A stretch of DNA of 64,000 nucleotides, from contig JARRQJ010000002.1 in the NCBI GenBank assembly GCA_037381915.1, forward strand, positions 62,001-126,000, given 5' to 3'. The notes below the pieces were generated by a model. The model did not search any database, had not been told where the DNA came from, and saw nothing but the letters and a program-made list of their open reading frames with translations. Of this stretch, positions 16,415 through 24,232 are shown in pieces. Every line of letters starts with the position of its first letter. The first letter of the stretch is position 1. This DNA comes from JARRQJ01 sp037381915. Lineage in GTDB: Bacteria; Pseudomonadota; Gammaproteobacteria; DRLM01. The translations under genes and the position numbers were made by a program.

Positions 16415-17284
16415 TCAGGCAGTTGCCGCCACTGCCTGTCCCGCCTCGCTGGCGACTTGGATGATCGCGCGCACGAATTCCTCCAGTGGCACATCGACCC
16501 GCTGAATGTTCTGCTCCGCCAGAAAGCGCTTCTCGTTCTTGGTCGGCTCCTCCGGCAATACCGCCCAGTGCTTGTCCGACGAGCGCTTCATGGTCTGACG
16601 GGCGAAGCTGCGTTCCAGTTGATTGGCGAACCGACAACCCAGGAATACGAAATTGCGGCCGGTACGCCGTTGCTGCACCACGGCGGGGATGGGGGTCTGG
16701 ATGTCGATCTCGGTGAGCACCTCGACGTAGTCGGAATCCGATACCAGGAAGTTGCGCGTTGGGGAGATGGAGCCCAGCGGCTGATACACTACCGTGCTCC
16801 AGTCTTCGACCGCCGCCTCGTCGGCCTCGTTGCCGTCGGGGAGATAGTTCTTGGTCCAGGTTCCGAAATGTTCGGCCTGGCTGAGTCCCTGGATGCAACC
16901 CCAGCCATCCCGGCTCTTAAGGGCGGTTGCCATTGCGTTGTCGTACCACACGTCGACAACCAGCGGCAGCTTGTTCAAAGCGGCGATAAAACGATGCAGG
17001 TCCGTCGGCAGCGCGTCGATTTGAAACGCCTCGGCCATCAGATTTACCACGGTCTTGCGATGCTTGAAGTTTTCGATGAACTGCGCCGCCGCGGTGAGGT
17101 TGTTTTTGATCTTGTGTGGAACACTGGCCTTGGCCGTGAGGCGCTGTACCAAGTCCTCGGGCGTAGACGGTACGTCGGCGTTGGCCGGGTCCAGTGCCAG
17201 CACTTCCGGTCCGAGAAACGGAATCACCTGCCCGCCGGACAGGCCGCGCGCGATCTCTTCTACCACTGCAGACAGTTCGCTCAT
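16415..17284 (-). CDS. SIR2-like domain protein, nif-associated
   Basis: 289 aa. Pattern of SIR2_2-type NAD-binding domains: GQVIPFLGPEVLAL (nucleotide-binding loop), DLHRFIAALNKLPLVVDVWYDNAMATAL where sirtuins have the TTN/YD region, and later FVFLGCRFANQLERSFARQ (the LGYS-like C-terminal segment). The classical deacetylase His and zinc cysteines are not seen, so NAD(P) sensing or hydrolysis is more likely than deacetylation. Two bp from the small upstream gene and at the end of the nifB-led train. Confidence 0.7.
   Translation of the reverse strand: MSELSAVVEEIARGLSGGQVIPFLGPEVLALDPANADVPSTPEDLVQRLTAKASVPHKIKNNLTAAAQFIENFKHRKTVVNLMAEAFQIDALPTDLHRFIAALNKLPLVVDVWYDNAMATALKSRDGWGCIQGLSQAEHFGTWTKNYLPDGNEADEAAVEDWSTVVYQPLGSISPTRNFLVSDSDYVEVLTEIDIQTPIPAVVQQRRTGRNFVFLGCRFANQLERSFARQTMKRSSDKHWAVLPEEPTKNEKRFLAEQNIQRVDVPLEEFVRAIIQVASEAGQAVAATA
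16416..16438 (-). terminator. Possible terminator hairpin at the end of the SIR2-like gene
   Basis: CAGGCAGT-ggcggca-ACTGCCTG (8 bp stem, 7 nt loop on the minus strand) includes the stop codon and is followed by AAAGTTTAG, a poor T-tract. It could end or attenuate the long nifB-led transcript. Confidence 0.35.
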
Positions 17285-17286
17285 GA

Positions 17287-17514
17287 CTAGGCCCCTTTGC
17301 CGTTGTTCCAGGGCGTCTTCGCCGTGCTGAGTTGCTCGCCGGACAAGCGAAACAGTCCTCGCCCACCGGAATACGTCTTGTAGCTGTCACCATTGTTCTG
17401 GCTCAGATGGTTGAACCAATCCTGGGCGCTCGCCGCGGCCGGCCGCTCGCCGATCTCCGTGACCGTGCCGTTGGGGGCGAAACGCACATGTATCATGATC
17501 TGGTCGTTTTCCAT
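17287..17514 (-). CDS. Small conserved-looking nif-cluster protein
   Basis: 75 aa, soluble, no Cys. MIHVRFAPNGTVTEIGERPAA and WFNHLSQNNGDSYKTYSGGRGLFRLSGEQL are its most structured parts. It ends 2 bp before the SIR2-like gene and has GGAGCACC upstream, so it is a real, coupled gene. I do not recognise a family. Confidence 0.65.
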   Translation of the reverse strand: MENDQIMIHVRFAPNGTVTEIGERPAAASAQDWFNHLSQNNGDSYKTYSGGRGLFRLSGEQLSTAKTPWNNGKGA

Positions 17515-17571
17515 TGTGGTGCTCCTTTGCGATTCAAAATTACGCTAAGTAAACCCTCATCAAGTTCTATT

Positions 17572-17678
17572 CCGTCATTCCGGCGAAGGCCGGAATCCAG
17601 GATTTCTAAGGTTCCGGACCCCGGCTTTTGTGCCCTTTTGGGTACTTGTGCCCATTTGGGTATTCGCCGGGGTGACGT
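17572..17678. repeat. CGTCATTCCGGCG-type dispersed repeat with internal 18-bp tandem
   Basis: Starts with CGTCATTCCGGCgaagGCCGGAATCCAG (8 bp hairpin) and ends with the inverted GCCGGGGTGACG. Inside, TTGTGCCC-TTTTGGGTAC and TTGTGCCC-ATTTGGGTAT (17628-17663) form two 18-bp tandem copies. Further copies of the unit lie at 19727, 33355 and, as a half unit, 38395. The remaining gap to 17839 holds nothing recognisable. Confidence 0.8.
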
Positions 17679-17839
17679 ATTAATCAGAAACCCCTGAGTA
17701 AATCATTTCCCCTCACCCTGATTATTCCCGCCGGCGTGCACTAAAACATCGTGCACCCGTTCAGCGGGGAAAAGGTTCACTGGACCTTTTCCTGTATCCG
17801 CCTCACCTCCCACAAGAAGAGGGAATTTTCAGCATGCCG

Positions 17840-18145
17840 TTACAGCCCCGAACTGAAACCCAGCAACTCAACCGTGACGTCCTCGCCACCCAAGGTTACC
17901 TGGCAGGCGAGCCGCGATTTGGAGCCGACGCCGACGATGGTATCCAGCTTTTCGTTTTCCGCACGCTGAATCTTGGAGACGCTCTTGCGGCCGTCGTGGA
18001 TAAAGATATGACAGGAACCGCACTCCACGTTGCCGTCACACTTGTGGGTAAAGGTATCGTCGGCGGCGAGGATCGCATCGAGCAGTCGCGCGCCTTCGGC
18101 GGCTTCCACCTTGTTGCCGGCGGGGAGAATGGTCAACATGGGCAT
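17840..18145 (-). CDS. [2Fe-2S] ferredoxin, nif-associated
   Basis: 101 aa. The adrenodoxin-like pattern CDGNVECGSC (C-x5-C-x2-C) at residues 36-45 with the fourth Cys in SRLACQVTLGGEDVTVELL fits a [2Fe-2S] ferredoxin. It is the third such ferredoxin in the nif operons here and differs from the pair beside nifK in having the Isc-Fdx-like SRLACQV segment. GGAG upstream of the ATG. Likely an electron donor within the nifB train. Confidence 0.88.
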   Translation of the reverse strand: MPMLTILPAGNKVEAAEGARLLDAILAADDTFTHKCDGNVECGSCHIFIHDGRKSVSKIQRAENEKLDTIVGVGSKSRLACQVTLGGEDVTVELLGFSSGL

Positions 18146-18212
18146 GGTCTTACTCCTTGATTGATTAGTGGATAACTATCCCGGGCTTCGCTGCGCTCAG
18201 CCCGGACTACAT

Positions 18213-19364
18213 TCATAAGTAAATCGCCGAGCCGGCGCCGACGTTCACCGACGCGTCCTTGGCGGTCTGGACGATAAAGCCGATCTGTTCCTCCGCCAGG
18301 TGACCGTGAAAGGGCAGTGCCAGGATGCGGTCCGCCACTTTTTCTGTCACCGGACACTCGCCCTTGCGATGGCCCTTGTCCAGATAAAAACGCTGCAGAT
18401 GCAAGGGCTGACAAAAGGCGGCGGCCTCCACGAATTCGACGCGCAGATCGTCGATGATGGCGTCGCGGCTGCTGCGGGTGAAGCGCGTCCCCAGGTGCAC
18501 CAGATACAGGAACCAGTGGACCTCGTCGACCTCGGGCGCGACATATGGGTCCTTGATGCCTTCGAAGGATTTGACGTAATCGAAGTAATTACGCTCGATC
18601 TGCTTGCGTCGCGCCAGGATCTCATCGATGCGCCGCAACTGTGCCAGCCCCAGCGTGGCACTGACGTCGCTCATGCCCGCCTGGTGGGGCAGGCGCGCGG
18701 TCACGCTGACGGAAAAGCGCTCGTCCAGGCGGCGCGCGCGATGGGTACGCAGGGCGGCGGCGATGTCGGCGTCGTCGGTGACGATCATACCGCCTTCGCC
18801 GCACACCAGGGGCCCCGGCTGCGAGAAGTCGAATATGGCGCAATCGCCGAAGCTCCCCACCGGCCTGCCGGCATAGCGCGACCCGATGGCCTCGGTGGAA
18901 TCCTCGAGCAGCAGTATGGAGCGCAGCTCGGCCAGGGTACGCAACGCATGCCATGAGGCGGGATGGCCGTTGGTATTCCCGGCGATGACGGCGCGCGTCC
19001 GCGCGCTGAGCTTAGCCTCCACCTTCTCCGGGGAGATTGTCCCCGACCAATAATCGATGTCGGCGAACACCGGCGTGGCGTTGCTGATCGACACCGCGTG
19101 GGCGATCTGATGCCAGGAATAGGGCGAAACGATCACCTCGTCGCCGCGGCCAATGTCGTAGGCGCGCAGGCACAGTAGCAGTCCCAAGCTGCCGCTGGCC
19201 ACCGCCACCGCGTGCTTGCGTCCCACAGAGGCGGCGAACTCCTCCTCGAATGCCGCCACTACCGGCCCTTGCGACAGGCGCGGCGCCTTGAGTGCCTCGG
19301 TGACGGCATCGATCTCCGCCATGGAGATATCCGGGTCGGACAGGAGAATGTTGTCCTCGTTCAT
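18213..19364 (-). CDS. DegT/DnrJ/EryC1/StrS-family protein lacking the PLP lysine
   Basis: 383 aa, full family length, fold type I aminotransferase. Conserved landmarks: ASGSLGLLLCLRA (PLP phosphate region), LLLEDSTEAIGSRYAGRPVGSFGD with the pyridine-pairing D155, and GEGGMIVTDD. The Schiff-base Lys expected in FSFHxxKNxxxGEGG is replaced: the segment reads FDFSQPGPLVCGEGG with Gly184 at the Lys position. It therefore should not transaminate in the usual way and may be a binding protein or a Lys-less PLP/PMP enzyme. Overlaps the start of nothing but is itself preceded by a gene whose stop overlaps its ATG by 4 bp. Confidence 0.85.
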   Translation of the reverse strand: MNEDNILLSDPDISMAEIDAVTEALKAPRLSQGPVVAAFEEEFAASVGRKHAVAVASGSLGLLLCLRAYDIGRGDEVIVSPYSWHQIAHAVSISNATPVFADIDYWSGTISPEKVEAKLSARTRAVIAGNTNGHPASWHALRTLAELRSILLLEDSTEAIGSRYAGRPVGSFGDCAIFDFSQPGPLVCGEGGMIVTDDADIAAALRTHRARRLDERFSVSVTARLPHQAGMSDVSATLGLAQLRRIDEILARRKQIERNYFDYVKSFEGIKDPYVAPEVDEVHWFLYLVHLGTRFTRSSRDAIIDDLRVEFVEAAAFCQPLHLQRFYLDKGHRKGECPVTEKVADRILALPFHGHLAEEQIGFIVQTAKDASVNVGAGSAIYL

Positions 19365-19633
19365 GCCCGCGCTCCCTGTCGCTTGGCCATCACGACACCC
19401 GTGGCCGCCGCCGGATCGGCGGTCAACTGCACGCAGTGATCCCGCGCGTCGATCAGATACAGATCGAATTGCGCATAGCTGCGAAACGGCGTCTCGCCGC
19501 GCATGTCGATGGCGTCGCAGCGTGTCAGGGTCACGCCGGGAAACTCGGCGCGAAACGCCGCGACGTTGCCACCCGCCGGATCGGCCAGGAGGAATTGCTC
19601 GATGTTCTGCAGTTGTCCTTCGTTTAGTGCCAT
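19361..19633 (-). CDS. Small nif-associated protein of unknown function
   Basis: 90 aa. Opens with MALNEGQLQNIEQFLLADPAGGNVAAFR and continues EFPGVTLTRCDAIDMRGETPFRSYAQFDLYLIDARDHCVQL. Its stop overlaps the ATG of the DegT-like gene (ATGA), so the two are coupled. It may be the family annotated as DUF6129 in nif clusters; that name is from memory and unverified. Confidence 0.7.
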   Translation of the reverse strand: MALNEGQLQNIEQFLLADPAGGNVAAFRAEFPGVTLTRCDAIDMRGETPFRSYAQFDLYLIDARDHCVQLTADPAAATGVVMAKRQGARA

Positions 19634-19726
19634 ATTCCGCTACCTAGTAGATAAAACTACCTTCTCCCTGAGGGAGAGGGGACCAAGGATGATTGTATGC
19701 GGGAAACCTGCGATTCATTCCTATTC

Positions 19727-19795
19727 CGTCATTCCGGCGAATGCCGGAATCCAGGCTTATCAAGACGCCGGACCCCGGCTTACACCGGGGTAACG
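19727..19795. repeat. CGTCATTCCGGCG-type dispersed repeat, second copy
   Basis: CGTCATTCCGGCGAATGCCGGAATCCAG at the left and GGACCCCGGCTTACACCGGGGTAACG at the right, two hairpins in one unit, matching the copy at 17572 but without its tandem insert. It lies between nifT and the small gene downstream, next to a CTCCC-type element at about 19659. Confidence 0.8.
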
Positions 19796-19820
19796 GATAA
19801 TGCACAGATTCCATATGATC

Positions 19821-20030
19821 CTAATCGCCCAACCGGCGCGCCTCCACCGTGATGGGCAGGCGCGTGTCCTGGGCCATCTGCGGCAACGCCAGCTTCCAGC
19901 CGTTGCCCAAGGTGATGGTGCCGCCCCACATCTCCGCTTTATCCATGGAGACGATGGGCTCCTCCAGATCCTTCTTGGCAACATAGGCCGACAGCTCGCC
20001 CGCCTTGTTCTTGCGTATCATTACCTTCAT
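19821..20030 (-). CDS. nifT: NifT/FixU family protein
   Basis: 69 aa. MKVMIRKN at the N-terminus, ELSAYVAKKDLEEP, then MWGGTITLGNGWKL and PITVEARRLGD match NifT throughout. The start is the ATG of MKVMIRKN; longer readings run into nifS. NifT is usually dispensable and of unknown role. It lies 44 bp after nifS. Confidence 0.92.
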   Translation of the reverse strand: MKVMIRKNKAGELSAYVAKKDLEEPIVSMDKAEMWGGTITLGNGWKLALPQMAQDTRLPITVEARRLGD

Positions 20031-20074
20031 TTCTGCACTGCTCCTACTCTGAATATATGTATACGGCTTCTGGC

Positions 20075-21238
20075 TCAGGCCGCGTCCGCCACCCCCGACG
20101 CGATAATCGTTGACAATAAATCGAGCACCCGGTCCACCTCCTCGAGAGTGTTGTAGCGCCCCAGGGAAAATCGGATGGAGGCCTGCGCCGCTTCGGGCGA
20201 CAGCCCCATGGCGGTCAGGACATGGGAAGGTTCCGTACCTCCGGCGCTGCACGCGGCACCTTGCGACACGCACACGCCGGCCTGATCGAGTTTCTGCACG
20301 ATGGCCTCGCCATTGAGATCGCCGAAGCGGATGTTGCTGGTGTTGGCGAGACGTTCTCCGTTCGCGCCATTGATGCTCGCGAAAGGAAAGCGTTCCAGCA
20401 CGCCGGTCTCGAGTCGCTGACGCAGCGCCGCCATTTGCGGCATTTCGGTACACAAGCCGTCCCGAACCAATAGCGCGGCTATACCCAGGCCGATAATCCC
20501 GGAGACGTTCTCGGTACCGCCGCGCCGGCCACGTTCCTGATGGCCGTACAACAGCGGAGGCAGCTTCAAACCCTTGCGCATATACAGGACCCCCACCCCT
20601 GAGGGGGCATACAGCTTGTGTCCGGACAAGGTCAGCAGGTCCACCGGCGCGGTCGCGACATCGAGGGCTAGCTTACCCGCCGCCTGCACCGCGTCGCTGT
20701 GGAACAGCACCCCCCGGGCCTTGACCCGCCGCGCGACCTCCGCAATGGGAAACACTACACCGGTCTCGTTGTTGGCCCACATCAAGCTCACGAGCGCGGT
20801 CTCTTTACAGATTGCCTCTTCAATCTGCGATGGATCGAGACGGCCGGCTGCGTCCACCTCCAGATAGGTGACCCGCACCCCGCGTGTCTCGAGGTGTTTG
20901 AACAGCAACAGCAGGGAGGGGTGCTCCACCGTACTGGTCACGATGTGATTCTTTTCCGGCGCCATCGCCAACGCGCCCAGTACCGCTGCATGATTGCCTT
21001 CCGTACCGCCGGCGGTGAAGACAATCTCCGCCGGGTGCGCATTCAGCAAACTCGCCACCTGAACGCGCGCTTCCTGCATGGCGCGCTTGGCCAGCTCGCC
21101 GGCGCCGTGCTTGCTGGATGGGTTACCGTAGCCGCTGTCCAGGTAGTCGTATACGGCGTCGACGCTTTCCGACGCCACCGGTGCGGAGGCGTTGTAATCG
21201 AAATAGATCATATCGTTGGTTGGTGGTCTGTCGCTCAT
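20075..21238 (-). CDS. nifS: Cysteine desulfurase NifS
   Basis: 387 aa class I cysteine desulfurase that supplies sulfur for nitrogenase clusters. IYFDYNASAPVAS start, EIVFTAGGTEGNHAAVLGA, PLP Lys in LLTLSGHKLYAPSGVG, and the catalytic Cys in SQGAACSAGGTEPSHVL. The ATG of MSDRPPTND overlaps the preceding stop (ATGA), which decides the start over longer readings. Distinct from the IscS encoded at 28001. No nifU accompanies it. Confidence 0.94.
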   Translation of the reverse strand: MSDRPPTNDMIYFDYNASAPVASESVDAVYDYLDSGYGNPSSKHGAGELAKRAMQEARVQVASLLNAHPAEIVFTAGGTEGNHAAVLGALAMAPEKNHIVTSTVEHPSLLLLFKHLETRGVRVTYLEVDAAGRLDPSQIEEAICKETALVSLMWANNETGVVFPIAEVARRVKARGVLFHSDAVQAAGKLALDVATAPVDLLTLSGHKLYAPSGVGVLYMRKGLKLPPLLYGHQERGRRGGTENVSGIIGLGIAALLVRDGLCTEMPQMAALRQRLETGVLERFPFASINGANGERLANTSNIRFGDLNGEAIVQKLDQAGVCVSQGAACSAGGTEPSHVLTAMGLSPEAAQASIRFSLGRYNTLEEVDRVLDLLSTIIASGVADAA

Positions 21239-21603
21239 GGCCAGAACATCCGCAGCGGGTCGCATTTCAACACTTCCAGGGCGTCCAGGAGACTGGTCAT
21301 CGCGGCATAGGATTCCCATTGGTCCAGGTGGTGATTTTTGCGATAAAGGCGCCACCTACCCTCGCCCGGGACATATTCGAGCTGCGCGATATCGATGACC
21401 CCGCCTTCCTTGTCGATATTGCGCGAGCAACATGGGCTCTCGACGCGATAGCCGTTATACATCGGATAAACGCGAGGTAAAACGTAACGGTAACGCTCAC
21501 GGTCGGCGAGAGCGCGTTCGATGCGCTTGCAGTCCAACTCATTGGGGTGAGGACTAACCAGCGACGTCGTGGAATGCTGTGTCGTGGTTGCCGTATTCAT
21601 CAT
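21235..21603 (-). CDS. DUF3024-like protein
   Basis: 122 aa. ELDCKRIERALADRERYRYVLPRVYPMYNGYRVESPCCSRNIDKEGGVIDIAQLEY and WRLYRKNHHLDQWESY...ALEVLKCDPLRMFWP match what I remember of DUF3024. The pair of Cys in SPCCSRNID is conserved and could bind metal. The start is 7 bp after the upstream stop; two adjacent ATGs (MM) leave a one-codon ambiguity. Overlaps the nifS start by 4 bp. Confidence 0.75.
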   Translation of the reverse strand: MMNTATTTQHSTTSLVSPHPNELDCKRIERALADRERYRYVLPRVYPMYNGYRVESPCCSRNIDKEGGVIDIAQLEYVPGEGRWRLYRKNHHLDQWESYAAMTSLLDALEVLKCDPLRMFWP

Positions 21604-21610
21604 CGCCCCG

Positions 21611-21850
21611 TTACTCGACCGCAATCTCTTCTTCCAGACATCCCACCACATTGCCTGCCCCAAATTCCACCATATATACCGGCACCCCGGACTCGACATG
21701 CGTACCCACCTGCACGATCTCACCGCGATCACCCTCATGCACCAGTAACGCATCGGCTGGCCGGTCGGGATAAGATCCGTCATTGTACAAATCGCTCGCC
21801 GCGCGGATGTGCTGCCCCCATTGATATTTGGGAATGCGCATATCCATCAT
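21611..21850 (-). CDS. NifZ-domain small protein (second NifZ-like)
   Basis: 79 aa. PKYQWGQHIRAASDLYNDGSYPDRPADALLVHEGDRGEIVQVGTHVESGVPVYMVEF follows the NifZ SH3-like pattern (G-Q-x-V/I...L-x-x-G...G-x-V...V-Y-x-V-x-F). Its first ATG overlaps the stop of the longer nifZ (ATGA). Probably a duplicate of the adjacent nifZ. Confidence 0.78.
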   Translation of the reverse strand: MMDMRIPKYQWGQHIRAASDLYNDGSYPDRPADALLVHEGDRGEIVQVGTHVESGVPVYMVEFGAGNVVGCLEEEIAVE

Positions 21851-22140
21851 GCCCCCTCCTCCACGATCTCTTCCTCTACCGCTTCCAGTTCCTTGCCCTT
21901 CATGCCCACGCGATAGCCGCGGCTGTAAAAATCCACTCCATAGATATAGAACTGCTGGAGGAAGCTGCCGATGCTCGTTACATATCCTTCCTCACCCTTC
22001 TTCACCAGAATCTCGCCGATCTCCTTGCCGGGAAAGGTGCCGTCGTTGCGGATACTCTTGCGCGAGCGCACCTTTTGCCCGTAATCGAAGCGCGGTGGGC
22101 GTTCCAATTCCACGGAGTCACTGTCGCGATTTATGTTCAT
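21847..22140 (-). CDS. nifZ: NifZ, MoFe protein maturation factor
   Basis: 97 aa. RPPRFDYGQKVRSRKSIRNDGTFPGKEIGEILVKKGEEGYVTSIGSFLQQFYIYGVDFYSRGYRVGMKGKEL is the NifZ domain. NifZ assists formation of the second P-cluster in NifDK. The start MNINRDSDS with GGAGCG upstream is preferred to a longer reading. Confidence 0.92.
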   Translation of the reverse strand: MNINRDSDSVELERPPRFDYGQKVRSRKSIRNDGTFPGKEIGEILVKKGEEGYVTSIGSFLQQFYIYGVDFYSRGYRVGMKGKELEAVEEEIVEEGA

Positions 22141-22153
22141 ATTTCGCTCCTCG

Positions 22154-22930
22154 TCACAAAGCTTCGTCGTCGCGGGCTGCGGTAACGGCGTTCCACAGCC
22201 GTTGGGCGACGCGCTCGCGCACCATGGGGTCTTCGTCACCGCGCATCTGTACCAGGCATTCCGCACCGGCGCGGTTCGCCACCTCGTAGCGCACCCGCCA
22301 GTCGGGATCGTGGCGCATCCACACCAGTTGCTCCGGCGACATCCGTGCTGCGACCTGCACGCGCACGCCGCCGTCCTCGTCCATGGCCATGGTCATCAAC
22401 CATTCATTTCCGATGCGCTGCGCCACCACGCGCCGCACTTCCGAATCCTCGTCGCGCAGCATGAATGGCAGCAGGTAGGGCGTAATGCGGCGCGCCACAT
22501 TCTGCCGCACGTAGTAATCCGCGTCCCTCATCATGGCGATCAGGTCCGTACCTTCGAGCCGAGCGGCGACGCGGATGCGCACCTCGCGGCTGACGTCGTT
22601 GCGCAGCCGCAGCAGATAACGAACCGGCAGGCGCTGCGCTGCGTTCCAGCGCACGGTGTCGTCCGGGTCGTCCAGCAATCGCGGCAGGTGAAACAGGCCG
22701 GCGTATTTGGAGGCGACCGCGCGCACCTCGAAGTAGGGATGGTCGAGACTGGCATCGGCCAGCGCGGGATTGCTCGCGAAGAAGCGGTCGATGCGGCGTG
22801 CGTAGCGGTCCCGAACGCAGGCGCGCAGCGGTTCGCAGCGACCCACCTGGCGCAGGCAGGCATAGCGGCAGGTTTCGCAGCGTATCTCGTTTCCCTGCCA
22901 ATCCAGCGACTCGTCAATGTCAGTCTTCAT
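22154..22930 (-). CDS. LRV-type Fe-S/HEAT-like repeat protein
   Basis: 258 aa. The N-terminus holds a Cys cluster CETCRYACLRQVGRCEPLRAC (C-x2-C-x4-C-x6-C-x5-C) fit for a [4Fe-4S] cluster, followed by about eight short alpha repeats of the type DxxxxVRxxVAxRL. This is the architecture of the leucine-rich-variant (LRV) protein first described next to nifB in Azotobacter. Function unknown; a scaffold for Fe-S proteins is plausible. Its start overlaps the TPR gene stop by 11 bp. Confidence 0.88.
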   Translation of the reverse strand: MKTDIDESLDWQGNEIRCETCRYACLRQVGRCEPLRACVRDRYARRIDRFFASNPALADASLDHPYFEVRAVASKYAGLFHLPRLLDDPDDTVRWNAAQRLPVRYLLRLRNDVSREVRIRVAARLEGTDLIAMMRDADYYVRQNVARRITPYLLPFMLRDEDSEVRRVVAQRIGNEWLMTMAMDEDGGVRVQVAARMSPEQLVWMRHDPDWRVRYEVANRAGAECLVQMRGDEDPMVRERVAQRLWNAVTAARDDEAL

Positions 22931-23447
22931 AGTCGTCTTTACCCATCCGATCCAACACGTTCAACAATACCTTGCCCCCGAGTTTGTCCTGCGGATCCAA
23001 CTCCAGCAGCTTGGTGGTGACGGCGCGGCCCGCCTCCAAATCGCCGAGGCGCATGTGCAGATAGGCATAGGCCTTGAGTGTGAACAGATAAAAGCGCGGC
23101 ATCACCGCGTCGTAGCTGCCGAACTCAGCGTCCTGCGCACGCACCTCGCGCCAGTCGCCGGAAACCCCGATGCGCGCCGCGGCATCTTTCAGGCAGTGCA
23201 CTGCCACTCCCAGTGCATCCTGCAGACGCCCTTTGTAGAAGTAGAAGCGATACAAACCAATATGCACGGCGACGTGCCACGGCGCCAGGTTGATGGCGTT
23301 GCGCAGATGCGCCTCGGCGACACTATCCTGGTGATAGGCTTTACCCGCGAGACGCAGCTCCCGCTCCGCGTCGGCGGGCAGCCCAGCGCCGAAGCAGGCA
23401 TAGTCCGCTGCTGCGGGATTCAGTACTGCGTCGTTGTCCAGGTTCAT
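22920..23447 (-). CDS. TPR-like protein, nif-associated (paralogue of the gene at 46565)
   Basis: 175 aa of antiparallel helices: AERELRLAGKAYHQDSVAEAHLRNAINLAPWHVAVHIGLYRFYFYKGRLQDAL, then PRFYLFTLKAYAYLHMRLGDLEAGRAVTTKLLELDPQDKLGG. The LYRFYFYKGRL and LFTLKAYAYLHMRLGD segments match the protein downstream of fixX, so the window holds two copies of one family. The start MNLDNDAV is chosen because the upstream reading is repeat DNA. Confidence 0.78.
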   Translation of the reverse strand: MNLDNDAVLNPAAADYACFGAGLPADAERELRLAGKAYHQDSVAEAHLRNAINLAPWHVAVHIGLYRFYFYKGRLQDALGVAVHCLKDAAARIGVSGDWREVRAQDAEFGSYDAVMPRFYLFTLKAYAYLHMRLGDLEAGRAVTTKLLELDPQDKLGGKVLLNVLDRMGKDDYED

Positions 23448-23467
23448 GTCTACGTCTCCGCCCTTAT

Positions 23468-23585
23468 GTCCCTCTCCCTTAACGAGAGGGAAGGGTGAGG
23501 GGATAAAACGAACACGTCCCGGTTGTTTCAACTCCCCTTAACCCGTCCCCTTATCCCGACCTTCTCCCCGAGGGAAAGAGAGATA
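23468..23585. repeat. Two CTCCC-type repeat elements in tandem
   Basis: CCCTCTCCCTTAACGAGAGGGAAGGGTGAGGGG followed by CCCCTTAACCCGTCCCCTTATCCCGACCTTCTCCCCGAGGGAAAGAG. Each can fold on its own; together they fill the 141 bp between the TPR gene and the A-type carrier gene. Confidence 0.65.
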
Positions 23586-23588
23586 ACT

Positions 23589-23954
23589 TCAATGCTTGCG
23601 TCCGATGCTGGTGACGTCGATCGTCGTCGTCCCCGGACTCGCGCTGCTGCACGCGCAGCTCGCAGCCTTGGGGTCGATGAAGGTCAGACCGCTGCTCATG
23701 GGCGTGTCGGCGAAATCAATGGTCACGCCCTCCAGCAGCAGGCGGCTTTCGGCGGGCAGAAACAACTTCACGCCGCTGATTTCCACCACACTGTCACCGG
23801 CGGCAGGCTGCGCCTCGACACTGAATTCCGCGGCCAGTCCGGAACAGCCTCCGGTGCTGACCTGCAAACGGAATCCGGCACCCTCGCCGACACCGCTGAA
23901 CCGCACCATGCGCTGGATGAATTTTTCCGCGCCGGGAGTAATCGTCACATTCAT
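23589..23954 (-). CDS. A-type Fe-S carrier (IscA/HesB-like), nif version
   Basis: 121 aa. The three cluster cysteines are in GGCSGLAAEF and SCACSS (C-x-C rather than the usual C-G-C). TGGCSG and IDPKAASCACSS place it in the HesB/IscA family, of the type found with nifB. Delivers or stores Fe-S clusters during nitrogenase assembly. Distinct from the erpA and iscA of the isc operon. Confidence 0.88.
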   Translation of the reverse strand: MNVTITPGAEKFIQRMVRFSGVGEGAGFRLQVSTGGCSGLAAEFSVEAQPAAGDSVVEISGVKLFLPAESRLLLEGVTIDFADTPMSSGLTFIDPKAASCACSSASPGTTTIDVTSIGRKH

Positions 23955-23964
23955 GACTTCGCTC

Positions 23965-24189
23965 CTAGGCGTTTGCCTGATAGCGTGGATAGGACGTATC
24001 GATCACACAGGTATCGTCCACCGGACACACCGCCACGCACTGTGCATCGTCAAAGTAGCCGATGCACTCGGTGCATTTCTTGGGGTCAATCACATAGGTA
24101 TCGTTCTTGAATCGGATGGCGTTGTTGGGACATTCCGGTTCGCACGCGGAACATGCAGTGCACTGTGATGTGACGATTTTATATGCCAT
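23965..24189 (-). CDS. 2[4Fe-4S] ferredoxin, nifB-associated (FdxN-like)
   Basis: 74 aa. First cluster motif CTACSACEPEC (C-x2-C-x2-C-x3-C) and second CTECIGYFDDAQCVAVC (C-x2-C-x8-C-x3-C), the latter with the insertion typical of nif-linked FdxN/VFD-type ferredoxins. It follows nifB by 43 bp and is a candidate donor to NifB or nitrogenase. Confidence 0.92.
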   Translation of the reverse strand: MAYKIVTSQCTACSACEPECPNNAIRFKNDTYVIDPKKCTECIGYFDDAQCVAVCPVDDTCVIDTSYPRYQANA

Positions 24190-24232
24190 TGCTGTGTTAC
24201 TCCTTTACTGGTTTTACTATTAAGCTACATCT

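Noticed and set aside
17628..17663. Two 18-bp tandem units as a CRISPR seed or array
   Set aside because: Only two adjacent units with no spacers and no cas genes; they belong to a dispersed repeat.
20075..23954. Search for nifU beside nifS
   Set aside because: No NifU-type protein is encoded; the nearest candidates are an A-type carrier and IscU in the isc operon.
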